Shown piece by piece: positions 29,114 through 37,816 of a stretch of DNA of 64,000 nucleotides. The stretch is from positions 124,001-188,000 of the forward strand of contig JAJDXG010000056.1 in assembly GCA_022823365.1 (NCBI GenBank), in the 5' to 3' direction. Position numbers and translations under genes: made by a program. The stretch is from Gemmatimonadota bacterium (GTDB taxonomy: Bacteria > Gemmatimonadota > Gemmatimonadetes > Longimicrobiales > Gaopeijiaceae). Numbering within the stretch: the stretch's first letter is position 1; the number at the start of each line of letters is the position of its first letter. A model generated the notes under the pieces. It did not search any database, was not told where the DNA came from, and worked only from the letters and a program-made list of their open reading frames with translations.

Positions 29114-32100
29114 ATGGCCCGAAACAGCGTGGCGGCGAACGTGCTCATGCTGTTTCTGCTCCTCGCGGGCCTGGCGGCAGCGAGGAACCTGGTTCAGGAG
29201 ATTCTTCCCGAACTGTCCCTGGATCAAGTCCAGGTCCTCGTCGTCTATCCCGGCGCGACCCCCGGGGAGATCGAGGAATCGATCGTCACCAAGATCGAGG
29301 AGCAGATCCGGGGCGTGGAGGGCCTGGACCGGCTGGAAGCGACCGCTTCCGAGGGTTTCGGCTCGGTCATCGCGCAGTTCAAGTCGGGCACCGATGTCGA
29401 TCGCGCGATCAGCGAGGTCAAGGGCGAGGTCGACCGCATCATCACCTTCCCCGAGGAGGCGGAACGGCCTCAGGTGCGCGAAATCACGAGCCGGCAGAAC
29501 GTCATCCGCCTGCTGGTTCACGGTGATGTCCCGGAGCGCGCCCTCAAGGAACTGGCGTACGAAATCGAGGAGGGCATCTCGTCCCTCCCGGAGGTTTCGC
29601 TGGCCGAAGTCAGCGGTGCCCGGCCGTACGAGGTCTCCATCGAGGTCCCGGTCAGCCGGCTGCGGGCGCTGGGTCTCACCCTCGAGGATGTCGCCATGGC
29701 GGTGCGGCAGGGCTCGATGGAGCTGTCGGCCGGCAGGATCTCCGACGGCGAGAACGAGATCCTGGTCCGCACGCTCGGCAGGAACTACGACCAGGGCGAC
29801 TTCGAGGACATCATCGTCCTGACCCGCTCGGACGGGACATCGGTCCGCCTGAACGAGATCGCAACCGTGCGGGATGGATTCGCGGACACCGATCTGAGCG
29901 TGCGCTACAACGGCCGGCGAGCCGTCGGCATCGATGTCTACCGCGCGTCGAACGAGAAAGTCCTCGAGATAGCGGAAGCGGTAAGGCAGTATCTCGCAAG
30001 CGAAGTGCTCCCCGCCCTGCCGCCCGGGGTTGAGGTCGAGATATGGAAGGACGACTCGGTCGAGGTTTCCGGAAGGCTCGGCCTGATGATCGAGAACGCG
30101 CTGCTGGGGCTGGCGCTCGTCCTCCTGGCCCTCACCCTGTTCCTCGAGGTCCGGCTCGCGCTATGGGTGGCCATTGGCCTGGCGGTCTCGTTCATCGGGG
30201 CCTTCCTGTTCATGGAGTTCCTGGGCGTCTCGGTCAACATGTTCTCGCTGATGGCGCTCGTTCTCGCGCTGGGGATCGTCGTGGACGACGCGATCGTCGT
30301 GGGGGAAAGCGTCTTCACGCAACGGGAGCGGGGCGTTGGCGGGGTTGCCGCGGCGATCCAGGGGACGCGGCGGGTCAGTGCGCCGGTCATCTTCTCGGTG
30401 CTCACCACGGTGACGGCGTTCTCCGCGCTCCTGACCGCGCCCGGCCCGCAGGGTGAACTCGGTCGCCCGATTCCGCTGGTGGTGATCACGGTCCTCCTGA
30501 TTTCTCTCGTGGAATCCCTTCTGGTGCTGCCGAACCATCTGGCGCATCTGCCCGCTCCTGGTGCCTCGGGCGAGGGCTGGATATCCGGTCGGCTCACCCG
30601 TGTCCGTGGACGCGTGGATGCCCTGCTGAAGCGGATCGTGGATGGTCCGCTGGACCGCGGACTGCGTCTGTCCGTCGACCAGCCCGGCATCGTGCTCGCC
30701 TCCGCGGCGGGACTGCTCGTGCTCACGATGGCGGCCGTCAATGCCGGCGTGGTCCCCAACCAGTTCCTGACCCCCATCGAGGGTGAAGTCGTCTCCGCCA
30801 ACCTGGAGATGCCGGTGGGCACGCCCGGGGAGCGGACGTCCGCGGTTGCGGCGCAAATCGAGGCTGCAGGGCATCGCGCGGTGGAGCGCATCTCGCGCGA
30901 GCGCGATGCCGATGCGGATCCCCTGGAGGTCGGGGTCGCCGTCACGGTCGGCCAGACCGCCGCGCTCTACGACCCTCTGGGGGGCAACGCGTTGGAGGCC
31001 GCACGGGGCCACCTGGGCGCCGTCCAGTTCAAGCTCATCGACTGGGAGCGCCATGACATCGCCTCATCCACCTTCGAGCGGCTCTGGCGCGAGGAGGTCG
31101 GAGTGCTCCCGAGCGCGAGATCGCTGTCGATTTCCTCGAACCTGATCACGCTCGGACTTCCGGTACATTTCGAGCTCTCGCATCCGGACCCCGAACGGCT
31201 CGCCGTGATCGCGGACGAGTTCGTGACCGAGCTGAATGGCATCGACGGCGTCTTCGACGTGCGCAGCAACCTCGACGAGGGGTTCCGCGAACTGCAGCTC
31301 GAGTTGAAGCCGGCGGCTCGCACGCTGAACCTGACAGTCGGCCATTTCGCGTCGCAGGTTCGCTCCGCCTTCTTCGGAGCCGAGGCGCTCAGGGTGCAGC
31401 GCGGGCGCGAGGACGTGGGTGTGTTCGTGCGCCTCCCCGAAGACGAGCGCAATTCCGCCGTCGATGTGGAGCGCTACCTGGTGCGCACGCCCGGCGGCGA
31501 GGTTCCGCTGGGTCAGGTGGCGTCGGCCGGTTTCGCGCGGTCGGCGGCCACCATCCACCGGATGGACGGGCGCCGCGCCGTCACCGTAACCGCGGATGTG
31601 GATCCGGTGCTCGCCACCGGCCAGCAGGTCAACCGGAGCCTGGAGGAAGGGATCCTGGAGCGCCTGTCGGCCGAGGACCGCTCGTTCGAGCACACCTATG
31701 GCGGCCAGCGCAAGCAGCAGGAGGAGGCCAACGCCGATCTGAGCCGTTCGCTCTTCCTGGCGCTCCTCGTCATGTACGCGCTGATGGCGATTCCCTTCGG
31801 TTCCTACACCCAGCCGCTGATCATCCTGGCAGCGGTGCCCCTGGGGGTGATCGGCGCTGTCGCAGGGCACATGCTTCTCGGGCTGAGCCTGGGCATCTGG
31901 TCGATGTACGGGCTGATCGGGGTGAGCGGCGTGGTCGTCAACGACTCACTGATGATGATCAAGTTCATCAACGACCTGAAGGCGTCCGGGCTCCCGGTGC
32001 GGGACGCGATCGTCGCCGGCGCCAAGGACCGCTTCCGGGCCATCCTGCTGACTTCCGTGACGACGTTCGTTGGGGTCGCCCCGCTGGTCTTCGAGACCAG

Positions 32101-32242
32101 CACCCACGCGCAACACCTCGTGCCCCTGGCCGCGTCCGTGGGGTTCGGGGTCCTGATCGCCACGGCGCTGCTCATGCTCGTGATCCCGGCGCTCCTCATG
32201 GCCCAGCACTCGATCGTAGCCGGGAGGGAAGCCAGAGCCTGA
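29114..32242 (+). CDS. RND (HAE1/AcrB-like) efflux transporter permease; start uncertain (TTG at 29051 also possible)
   Basis: MARNSVAANVLMLFLLLAGLAAARNLVQEILPELSLDQVQVLVVYPGATPGEIEESIVTKIEEQI...; LALGIVVDDAIVVGE; C-terminal repeat of RND fold. Confidence 0.93.
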   Translation: MARNSVAANVLMLFLLLAGLAAARNLVQEILPELSLDQVQVLVVYPGATPGEIEESIVTKIEEQIRGVEGLDRLEATASEGFGSVIAQFKSGTDVDRAISEVKGEVDRIITFPEEAERPQVREITSRQNVIRLLVHGDVPERALKELAYEIEEGISSLPEVSLAEVSGARPYEVSIEVPVSRLRALGLTLEDVAMAVRQGSMELSAGRISDGENEILVRTLGRNYDQGDFEDIIVLTRSDGTSVRLNEIATVRDGFADTDLSVRYNGRRAVGIDVYRASNEKVLEIAEAVRQYLASEVLPALPPGVEVEIWKDDSVEVSGRLGLMIENALLGLALVLLALTLFLEVRLALWVAIGLAVSFIGAFLFMEFLGVSVNMFSLMALVLALGIVVDDAIVVGESVFTQRERGVGGVAAAIQGTRRVSAPVIFSVLTTVTAFSALLTAPGPQGELGRPIPLVVITVLLISLVESLLVLPNHLAHLPAPGASGEGWISGRLTRVRGRVDALLKRIVDGPLDRGLRLSVDQPGIVLASAAGLLVLTMAAVNAGVVPNQFLTPIEGEVVSANLEMPVGTPGERTSAVAAQIEAAGHRAVERISRERDADADPLEVGVAVTVGQTAALYDPLGGNALEAARGHLGAVQFKLIDWERHDIASSTFERLWREEVGVLPSARSLSISSNLITLGLPVHFELSHPDPERLAVIADEFVTELNGIDGVFDVRSNLDEGFRELQLELKPAARTLNLTVGHFASQVRSAFFGAEALRVQRGREDVGVFVRLPEDERNSAVDVERYLVRTPGGEVPLGQVASAGFARSAATIHRMDGRRAVTVTADVDPVLATGQQVNRSLEEGILERLSAEDRSFEHTYGGQRKQQEEANADLSRSLFLALLVMYALMAIPFGSYTQPLIILAAVPLGVIGAVAGHMLLGLSLGIWSMYGLIGVSGVVVNDSLMMIKFINDLKASGLPVRDAIVAGAKDRFRAILLTSVTTFVGVAPLVFETSTHAQHLVPLAASVGFGVLIATALLMLVIPALLMAQHSIVAGREARA

Positions 32243-32267
32243 GCGGCCGGGGCCTGAGCTGGCAATC

Positions 32268-32311
32268 CGACGAGTGCTCGTCGTGGAGGGCTACGGCAGG
32301 CGGTTCCGCCT
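32268..32311. terminator. Two adjacent hairpins in a convergent intergenic gap
   Basis: CGACGAG-TG-CTCGTCG (32268-32283) and AGGCGG-TT-CCGCCT (32298-32311) between RND and kynureninase-like stops. Confidence 0.4.
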
Positions 32312-33480
32312 CAGCAATGCGCGGCCAGGACCGCCCCGAGTGTCTCGACCGCCTCGTCCAGCTGATGCCGGGTCACGTAGGGCGCCGGCCCCAGGCGCAA
32401 CGAGCTGCCACGGAAGTCCGTGTGGATGCCGCGCTTCCTGAGCTCGCCCGAGATCTTCCCTGCAACGGGGGTGGTCAGGGCCAGAAAGCCGCCTCTCCGG
32501 GACAACGGCAACGTGCGATCTCGCGAGAGAATCCGCGGATCCGGGTCCAGGGCATCGATCCCCGCCGCGAGCTGGCGGATCTGCTGCAGGCTGATCCGCC
32601 GAAGGCGCTCCGGGACAAGCCCATTCTCCCGAAAGAACCTGAACACCGCCGCCGCCCGATAGTGGCTGACCGGATCGTAGGTCGAGCCCGCGAAGCGCAG
32701 ATGGCCTTCCCCGCAGGTGGGTTCGCCGTGTCCGCGTCCGGCTGCCAGCGTCCCGAACTCCGCGAACCACCCGGTCAGCACCGGCCTCAGCCGGCAGTGC
32801 CGCGGGAATCTCAGGAAACAGTTCCCTTCGCCCAGCTGACAATACTTGTAGCCGCCTCCCGTCACGAACGCGTCCCTCAGCCCCAACTTCACGACGGAGA
32901 ACGGGACCGCGTTAAGCGAGTGATAGGCGTCCACCAGAAGTTCCGCGCCGACCCGCGCGCAAGCGGCGGCTACCTCGTCCAGTCCCTGGACGATCCGCGC
33001 ATCGCGGAAGAGCACCGAGGACACCAGCACCGCCGCCGTGCGGCCGTCCACCTCCGCGACGAGGCCATCCGCCGGCGGCACGCCACCGGCGGTCGGCACT
33101 GTCGTGACCTCGATTCCCTCGCGCCCGAGCCGTTCCAGCTGGCGCCGGATCGAATGGAACTCGCCATCGGTGGTCACGAGGCGCGGCCGCTCCTGCAAGG
33201 GCAGCGCCGACAGAAACCGGGTGACCAGCTCGTGCGTGTTTTGCCCCAGCGCGATGTGGCCGTCCGGGTCGTCCAGCAGGCGGCGGTACCCTGCCCGCAC
33301 CTCGGCGGCCACCTCGAACGCGCGCTCCCACTTGTCGTCCACAAGTTCGGCGGCGTCGAGCCATGCCTGCCGCTGGGCGTCGAACGCCACGTCGGGCCAC
33401 GCCTGGTGTGAATGCCCGGTGAGGAGCACGCGCTCCGACACCCGGAAGCGGGAGTAGTGGCGGACCAGGTCTTCGGTCAT
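32311..33480 (-). CDS. Kynureninase-like class V aminotransferase-fold PLP enzyme
   Basis: LTGHSHQAWPDVAFDAQRQAWLDAAELVDDKWERAF...ALGQNTHELVTRFLSALP...LLVDAYHSLNAVPFSV...FVTGGGYKYCQLGEGNCFLR. Confidence 0.75.
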   Translation of the reverse strand: MTEDLVRHYSRFRVSERVLLTGHSHQAWPDVAFDAQRQAWLDAAELVDDKWERAFEVAAEVRAGYRRLLDDPDGHIALGQNTHELVTRFLSALPLQERPRLVTTDGEFHSIRRQLERLGREGIEVTTVPTAGGVPPADGLVAEVDGRTAAVLVSSVLFRDARIVQGLDEVAAACARVGAELLVDAYHSLNAVPFSVVKLGLRDAFVTGGGYKYCQLGEGNCFLRFPRHCRLRPVLTGWFAEFGTLAAGRGHGEPTCGEGHLRFAGSTYDPVSHYRAAAVFRFFRENGLVPERLRRISLQQIRQLAAGIDALDPDPRILSRDRTLPLSRRGGFLALTTPVAGKISGELRKRGIHTDFRGSSLRLGPAPYVTRHQLDEAVETLGAVLAAHC

Positions 33481-33585
33481 CCGCGTGCCCCTTGCAGCGG
33501 TCTACGCCGCCGGGCACGCTGTCCGGGTGCCGGAGGGGAACCCGGGAAGGTGACCGGACGGCTTTCTTCAGGTGAGCCTGATCTC

Positions 33586-34806
33586 ATGCAGAACGCTACA
33601 ACGATGAATCGGGGCGATGCCAGCCGCGCCCGGCGGTTCCCTCGGGGAGCCCGGGTGACCGTCGAGGCACTGGCCGGCGATCCCTACCCCCTGTTCCACG
33701 AACTCCGGGCTGCGGAACCGGTGACGTGGGTTCCGGAGCTCGGCATGTGGATGCTCACGCGCCGGGACGACATCGTGGAGGTGCTGGCCGACTGGCAACG
33801 CTTCACAACCGACGCGCCCGCCTCCACCATCCGCGACATCTTCGGCTCGCACATGCTCACAACCGACGGCGAGCCCCAGATCCGCTACAAACGCCGCTTC
33901 ATCGGCCCGTTTCGGCGCGGCAACCTGGAGCGCAATCTGCTCGGGACGGTGCGGGCGGTTCTGGACGGGCTGATGGAAGAGCTCGAGGACGGTCGGCGGC
34001 GCGCGGCCGACCTGCGGGCCCGGCTGGCGCGGCCACTGTCGGTGCGGAGCATCTGCCGGGTGCTGGGGCTTCCGGAACGCGATGGAGCCCGCCTGCTGGC
34101 CTGGTACGACGACTTCGCGGCGGCGCTCGAGAACTTCACGGGGGATCCCGGCGTGCGGAGGGCGGGGAAGGCCGCGGCCCGCGAGTTCGGCGAATACGTG
34201 ACGCCCTTCCTCCGGGGGAAGCGTCCGGTGCCCGCAGGCTCGACCATCGCGGGACTCCGCGCCGACGCCGAGCCGCTTGCCGAGGCGGAGATGGTCGCCA
34301 ACCTGCTGATCATCCTTTTCGGCGGCATCGAGACCACCGAGTCGGCCATCGCAAGCGCGATCTGGGCCGCGCTGACTCACCGGACGGCTTCGAGGCCGGC
34401 CGCCGACGACCCGGGCCGGCTGGACGATGTGTTCGAGGAGTCGCTCAGGTGGGACGCGGCCGTCCAGTCCTGCACGCGGTTCACCACGGAGCCGGTCGAG
34501 ATCCGGGGCGTGAGGATCCCCGCCAACGAGACCGTCCAGTGCATGCTGGGTGCCGCCAACCGCGATCCCGCCCACTTCGACGATCCCGACCGCTTCGATC
34601 CGGACCGGGCCAACGCGCGCGACCACCTGTCCTTCGGCGCCGGGCGCCACTTCTGCCTGGGAGCCACCCTGGCGCGCATCGAGGCGCGGGAGGCGCTGGC
34701 CCGGGTGTTCCGCCTGCCGGGGCTGCGACTCGACCCGGAGCGGCCCAGCCGCCCTCACGGCCACGAATTCCGGGCCCCGCCGGGGGTTTGGGTGGTGTGG
34801 GGGTGA
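33586..34806 (+). CDS. Cytochrome P450
   Basis: I-helix FGGIETTESAIAS, ExxR EESLRW, heme loop FGAGRHFCLGATLARIEAREAL. Confidence 0.95.
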   Translation: MQNATTMNRGDASRARRFPRGARVTVEALAGDPYPLFHELRAAEPVTWVPELGMWMLTRRDDIVEVLADWQRFTTDAPASTIRDIFGSHMLTTDGEPQIRYKRRFIGPFRRGNLERNLLGTVRAVLDGLMEELEDGRRRAADLRARLARPLSVRSICRVLGLPERDGARLLAWYDDFAAALENFTGDPGVRRAGKAAAREFGEYVTPFLRGKRPVPAGSTIAGLRADAEPLAEAEMVANLLIILFGGIETTESAIASAIWAALTHRTASRPAADDPGRLDDVFEESLRWDAAVQSCTRFTTEPVEIRGVRIPANETVQCMLGAANRDPAHFDDPDRFDPDRANARDHLSFGAGRHFCLGATLARIEAREALARVFRLPGLRLDPERPSRPHGHEFRAPPGVWVVWG

Positions 34807-34957
34807 GGGGGCACGCAGCACCTCGGATCGCCCACGCCTGGCGCGTGATATCTTCGAATGAGCGCGGGAGCATCGGGCGCGGCCGGACTGAAGGAGACCG
34901 CCCGGCGGTTGTGAATGCCCGCCCGCCCGCCATCCCCCGGTTTCAAGGAGCATTCCC

Positions 34958-37816
34958 GTGAGTTCATCCGCAGACTTCCGGCCGGCGCCGATCCCCAGCC
35001 GAACCTCCAGTGCGCTCCGTCGCCTCGCGGCCGTCTCCCTCGCGGCCGTCTCCCTTGCCGCCGCGCTCCCGCTTTCCGCCCAGGATCCTCCCCGCGTCGC
35101 CCCCGAAGACTACGGGCGCTGGGAGAATCTCGGGCCCGCTCTGCTCTCGCCACATGGGGACTGGGTCGCTTACACGGTCAGCCGCGTCGACGAGACCGCG
35201 GAGTTGCGGGCAAGGCGCCTGAGCGAGGACTCGACGCGGGTCTTCCCCTGGGGAGAAGCTCCCGGCTTTGCGCCGGACGGACGCTGGCTGGCGTGGACGG
35301 TGGGGCTTTCGCCCGAGGAGATCGAGCGACTCGACGAGGAGGGCGAGGCTCGCCGCGAGGGGGCGGCGTTGCTCGACCTGGCCACCGGCGAGATGCGCGA
35401 GTTCGAATCGGTGTCCGAGTGGAGCTTCGACTCTTCGGGACGATTCCTTGCGCTGCGCGGAAACCCGCCCGGGGAGCCGGCGGGGAAGGGGGCCGACCTG
35501 CGGATCGTGATGTTGGCCACCGGGTCCGAGACGGCCTTCGGCAACGTCGCAGAGATGGCGTGGAGCTCCTCCGGGTCGCGGATCGCAATGGTGATCGCGA
35601 CCGGAACCGATCTGGGAAACGGCGTGCAGGTCTACGATGCCGGCTCGGGCACGCTGCGGTCGGTGGATGCGTCGGGGGCCCGCTACCGGGGGCTGGCCTG
35701 GCGCGACGATGCCGCCGACCTGGCGGCCCTGCGCTCGCGTGAGGACGCCTCGGCGGAGGGTTCCGCCTACGACGTGCTGGCGTGGCGCGGTCTCGACCGG
35801 AGACCGGAGATGGTCGTGCTGAGCGAGGGCGCGGCCGGCATCGCGGACGCCCTGGAGGTCGTGGACCGGGCGCCGCGGTGGTCCGACGACGGCGCCATGA
35901 TCTCCATCGGGCTCCGGCCCCGGGAGGAGGACGCTACGGACGAATCCGGGGACGCTGAGGGCGACGAGACCCGCATGGACGAAACCGGGGGCCCGGATGC
36001 TCCGGACGACGAGCCGGACCTGCCCGGGCTCCAGATCTGGCACAGCGGAGATGTGCGCATCTTCCCGCAGCAGCAGGCGGCGGAGGGTCGCGACGCGAGC
36101 CGCTCCCTGCTGGCCGTCTGGCATCTGGACGAGAATAGGGTCGTCACCGTCGGCTCCGACCTGATGGCCGACGCGACCCTGTTGCAGGGCTGGGAGTTCG
36201 CCCTGGAGGACATCGCCGAGCCCTATCCCTTCGGCGCGATGTTCGGCCGTCCGTATCACGACGTGTGGTCGATCGACGTGGATAGCGGGGAGAGGCGCCG
36301 GCTTCTCACCCGGGTGCGCTACGAGTGGCCCGGCGCGGGCGGCCGCTGGCTGGTCTCGTACGACGGGGCCGACTACTGGAGCCTCGAGGTTGCAACCGGA
36401 GAGCGGCGCGACCTGACCTCGAACCTGCCGACCTCCTTCACCGACACGGAATACGACACGCCCACCGATGTCGTCCCGCCCTTCGCCTTCGGGCCCGGGG
36501 GATGGCTGGAGAATGACGCCGGAGTCCTCCTCTACGACAAGCACGACATCTGGCGGGTGCCGCTGGACGGGAGCGGCGCGACGCGGCTCACCGCCGGAGC
36601 CGAGGCCGGCGTCACGCACCGGGTCGCGCGCCTGCCGGATGACGACACCCCCGGCGTCGATCCGGGCGCCTCCCTCTACCTCACCCTGTACGACGAGAAG
36701 ACGGAGCAGCGGGGGTACGCCCGCCTGGCGCCGGGCTGGGACGGGCTCGTGGAGACGCTCGTATTCGAGGACGCGCTGGTGGGCGGTCTTGCGCGCGCGG
36801 ACAGCGCCGACGTTCTGCTCTACCGCGCCGAGGCCTTCGACGACCCGCCCGACTACTTCGTGGGACCCTCCGATCTGGCTGACGCGGTTCAGGTCACCGA
36901 CATCAACCCGTTCATCGCTGAAGCCGCGTGGGGCCGGGCCGAGCTGGTGGACTTCACGAGCGAGGGCGGGCGGGACCTGCAGGCGGTGCTGCTCTACCCG
37001 GCAGGGTACGAAGCCGGGTCGGCGGTGCCGACCATCGTCTACACCTACGAGATGCTCTCACCCCAGATGCACCGCTTCAGCGCGCCCAGCGAGCGCGACT
37101 ACTACAACTTCACGGCGTGGACCCAGCACGGCTACGCGGTGCTCCTCCCGGACATCGTCTACCGGGCCCGCGACCCGGGAGTGAGCGCGCTGGAGTCGGT
37201 GCGGGCGGCCGTGGCCAGGGCGGTCGACATGGGGGTGACCGATCCGGACGCGGTCGGGCTCATCGGGCACTCCTGGGGCGGCTACCAGGCGACCTACCTG
37301 CCCACCCGGACCGACATCTTCGCCGCCTCGGTGGCGGGCGCTCCCCTCACCGACTTCGTGAGCTTCATGGGGGCCATCCACTGGAACCCCGGGATACCGG
37401 AGGTCGACCACTGGGAGACCGGTCAGGCCCGGATGGAGGTGCCGTTCTGGGAGGATCCCGAGGCGCACCGGCGCAACTCGCCCATCCATGAGGTGCACAA
37501 CCTGGATACGCCGCTGCTCATGGCCTTCGGCGACGACGACGGGGTCGTCGACTGGGACCAGGGCACCGAGTTCTACAACTTCGCGCGCCGCGCCGGGAAA
37601 CAGATGGTGCTGCTGGTCTACGAGGGCGAGGACCACGGACTGCGCGAGGAAGCCAACCAGAAGGACTACCACCGCCGCATCCTGGAGTGGTTCGGCCACT
37701 ACCTGAAGGGCGATCCGGCCCCGTCATGGATCACGGACGGCGTGTCGCTGCAGGACCTTGAAGACGAGAAGAGGCGAGTGGCCGGCGGCGGGAAGAGAGC
37801 CGGCGGCAACTCGTGA
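34958..37816 (+). CDS. Secreted S9-family prolyl oligopeptidase-like peptidase
   Basis: GTG start after AAGGAG; signal peptide; catalytic GHSWGGYQATYL, MAFGDDDGVVDWDQG, GEDHGLREEANQKDYHRRILEWFGHYLKG. Confidence 0.92.
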   Translation: MSSSADFRPAPIPSRTSSALRRLAAVSLAAVSLAAALPLSAQDPPRVAPEDYGRWENLGPALLSPHGDWVAYTVSRVDETAELRARRLSEDSTRVFPWGEAPGFAPDGRWLAWTVGLSPEEIERLDEEGEARREGAALLDLATGEMREFESVSEWSFDSSGRFLALRGNPPGEPAGKGADLRIVMLATGSETAFGNVAEMAWSSSGSRIAMVIATGTDLGNGVQVYDAGSGTLRSVDASGARYRGLAWRDDAADLAALRSREDASAEGSAYDVLAWRGLDRRPEMVVLSEGAAGIADALEVVDRAPRWSDDGAMISIGLRPREEDATDESGDAEGDETRMDETGGPDAPDDEPDLPGLQIWHSGDVRIFPQQQAAEGRDASRSLLAVWHLDENRVVTVGSDLMADATLLQGWEFALEDIAEPYPFGAMFGRPYHDVWSIDVDSGERRRLLTRVRYEWPGAGGRWLVSYDGADYWSLEVATGERRDLTSNLPTSFTDTEYDTPTDVVPPFAFGPGGWLENDAGVLLYDKHDIWRVPLDGSGATRLTAGAEAGVTHRVARLPDDDTPGVDPGASLYLTLYDEKTEQRGYARLAPGWDGLVETLVFEDALVGGLARADSADVLLYRAEAFDDPPDYFVGPSDLADAVQVTDINPFIAEAAWGRAELVDFTSEGGRDLQAVLLYPAGYEAGSAVPTIVYTYEMLSPQMHRFSAPSERDYYNFTAWTQHGYAVLLPDIVYRARDPGVSALESVRAAVARAVDMGVTDPDAVGLIGHSWGGYQATYLPTRTDIFAASVAGAPLTDFVSFMGAIHWNPGIPEVDHWETGQARMEVPFWEDPEAHRRNSPIHEVHNLDTPLLMAFGDDDGVVDWDQGTEFYNFARRAGKQMVLLVYEGEDHGLREEANQKDYHRRILEWFGHYLKGDPAPSWITDGVSLQDLEDEKRRVAGGGKRAGGNS

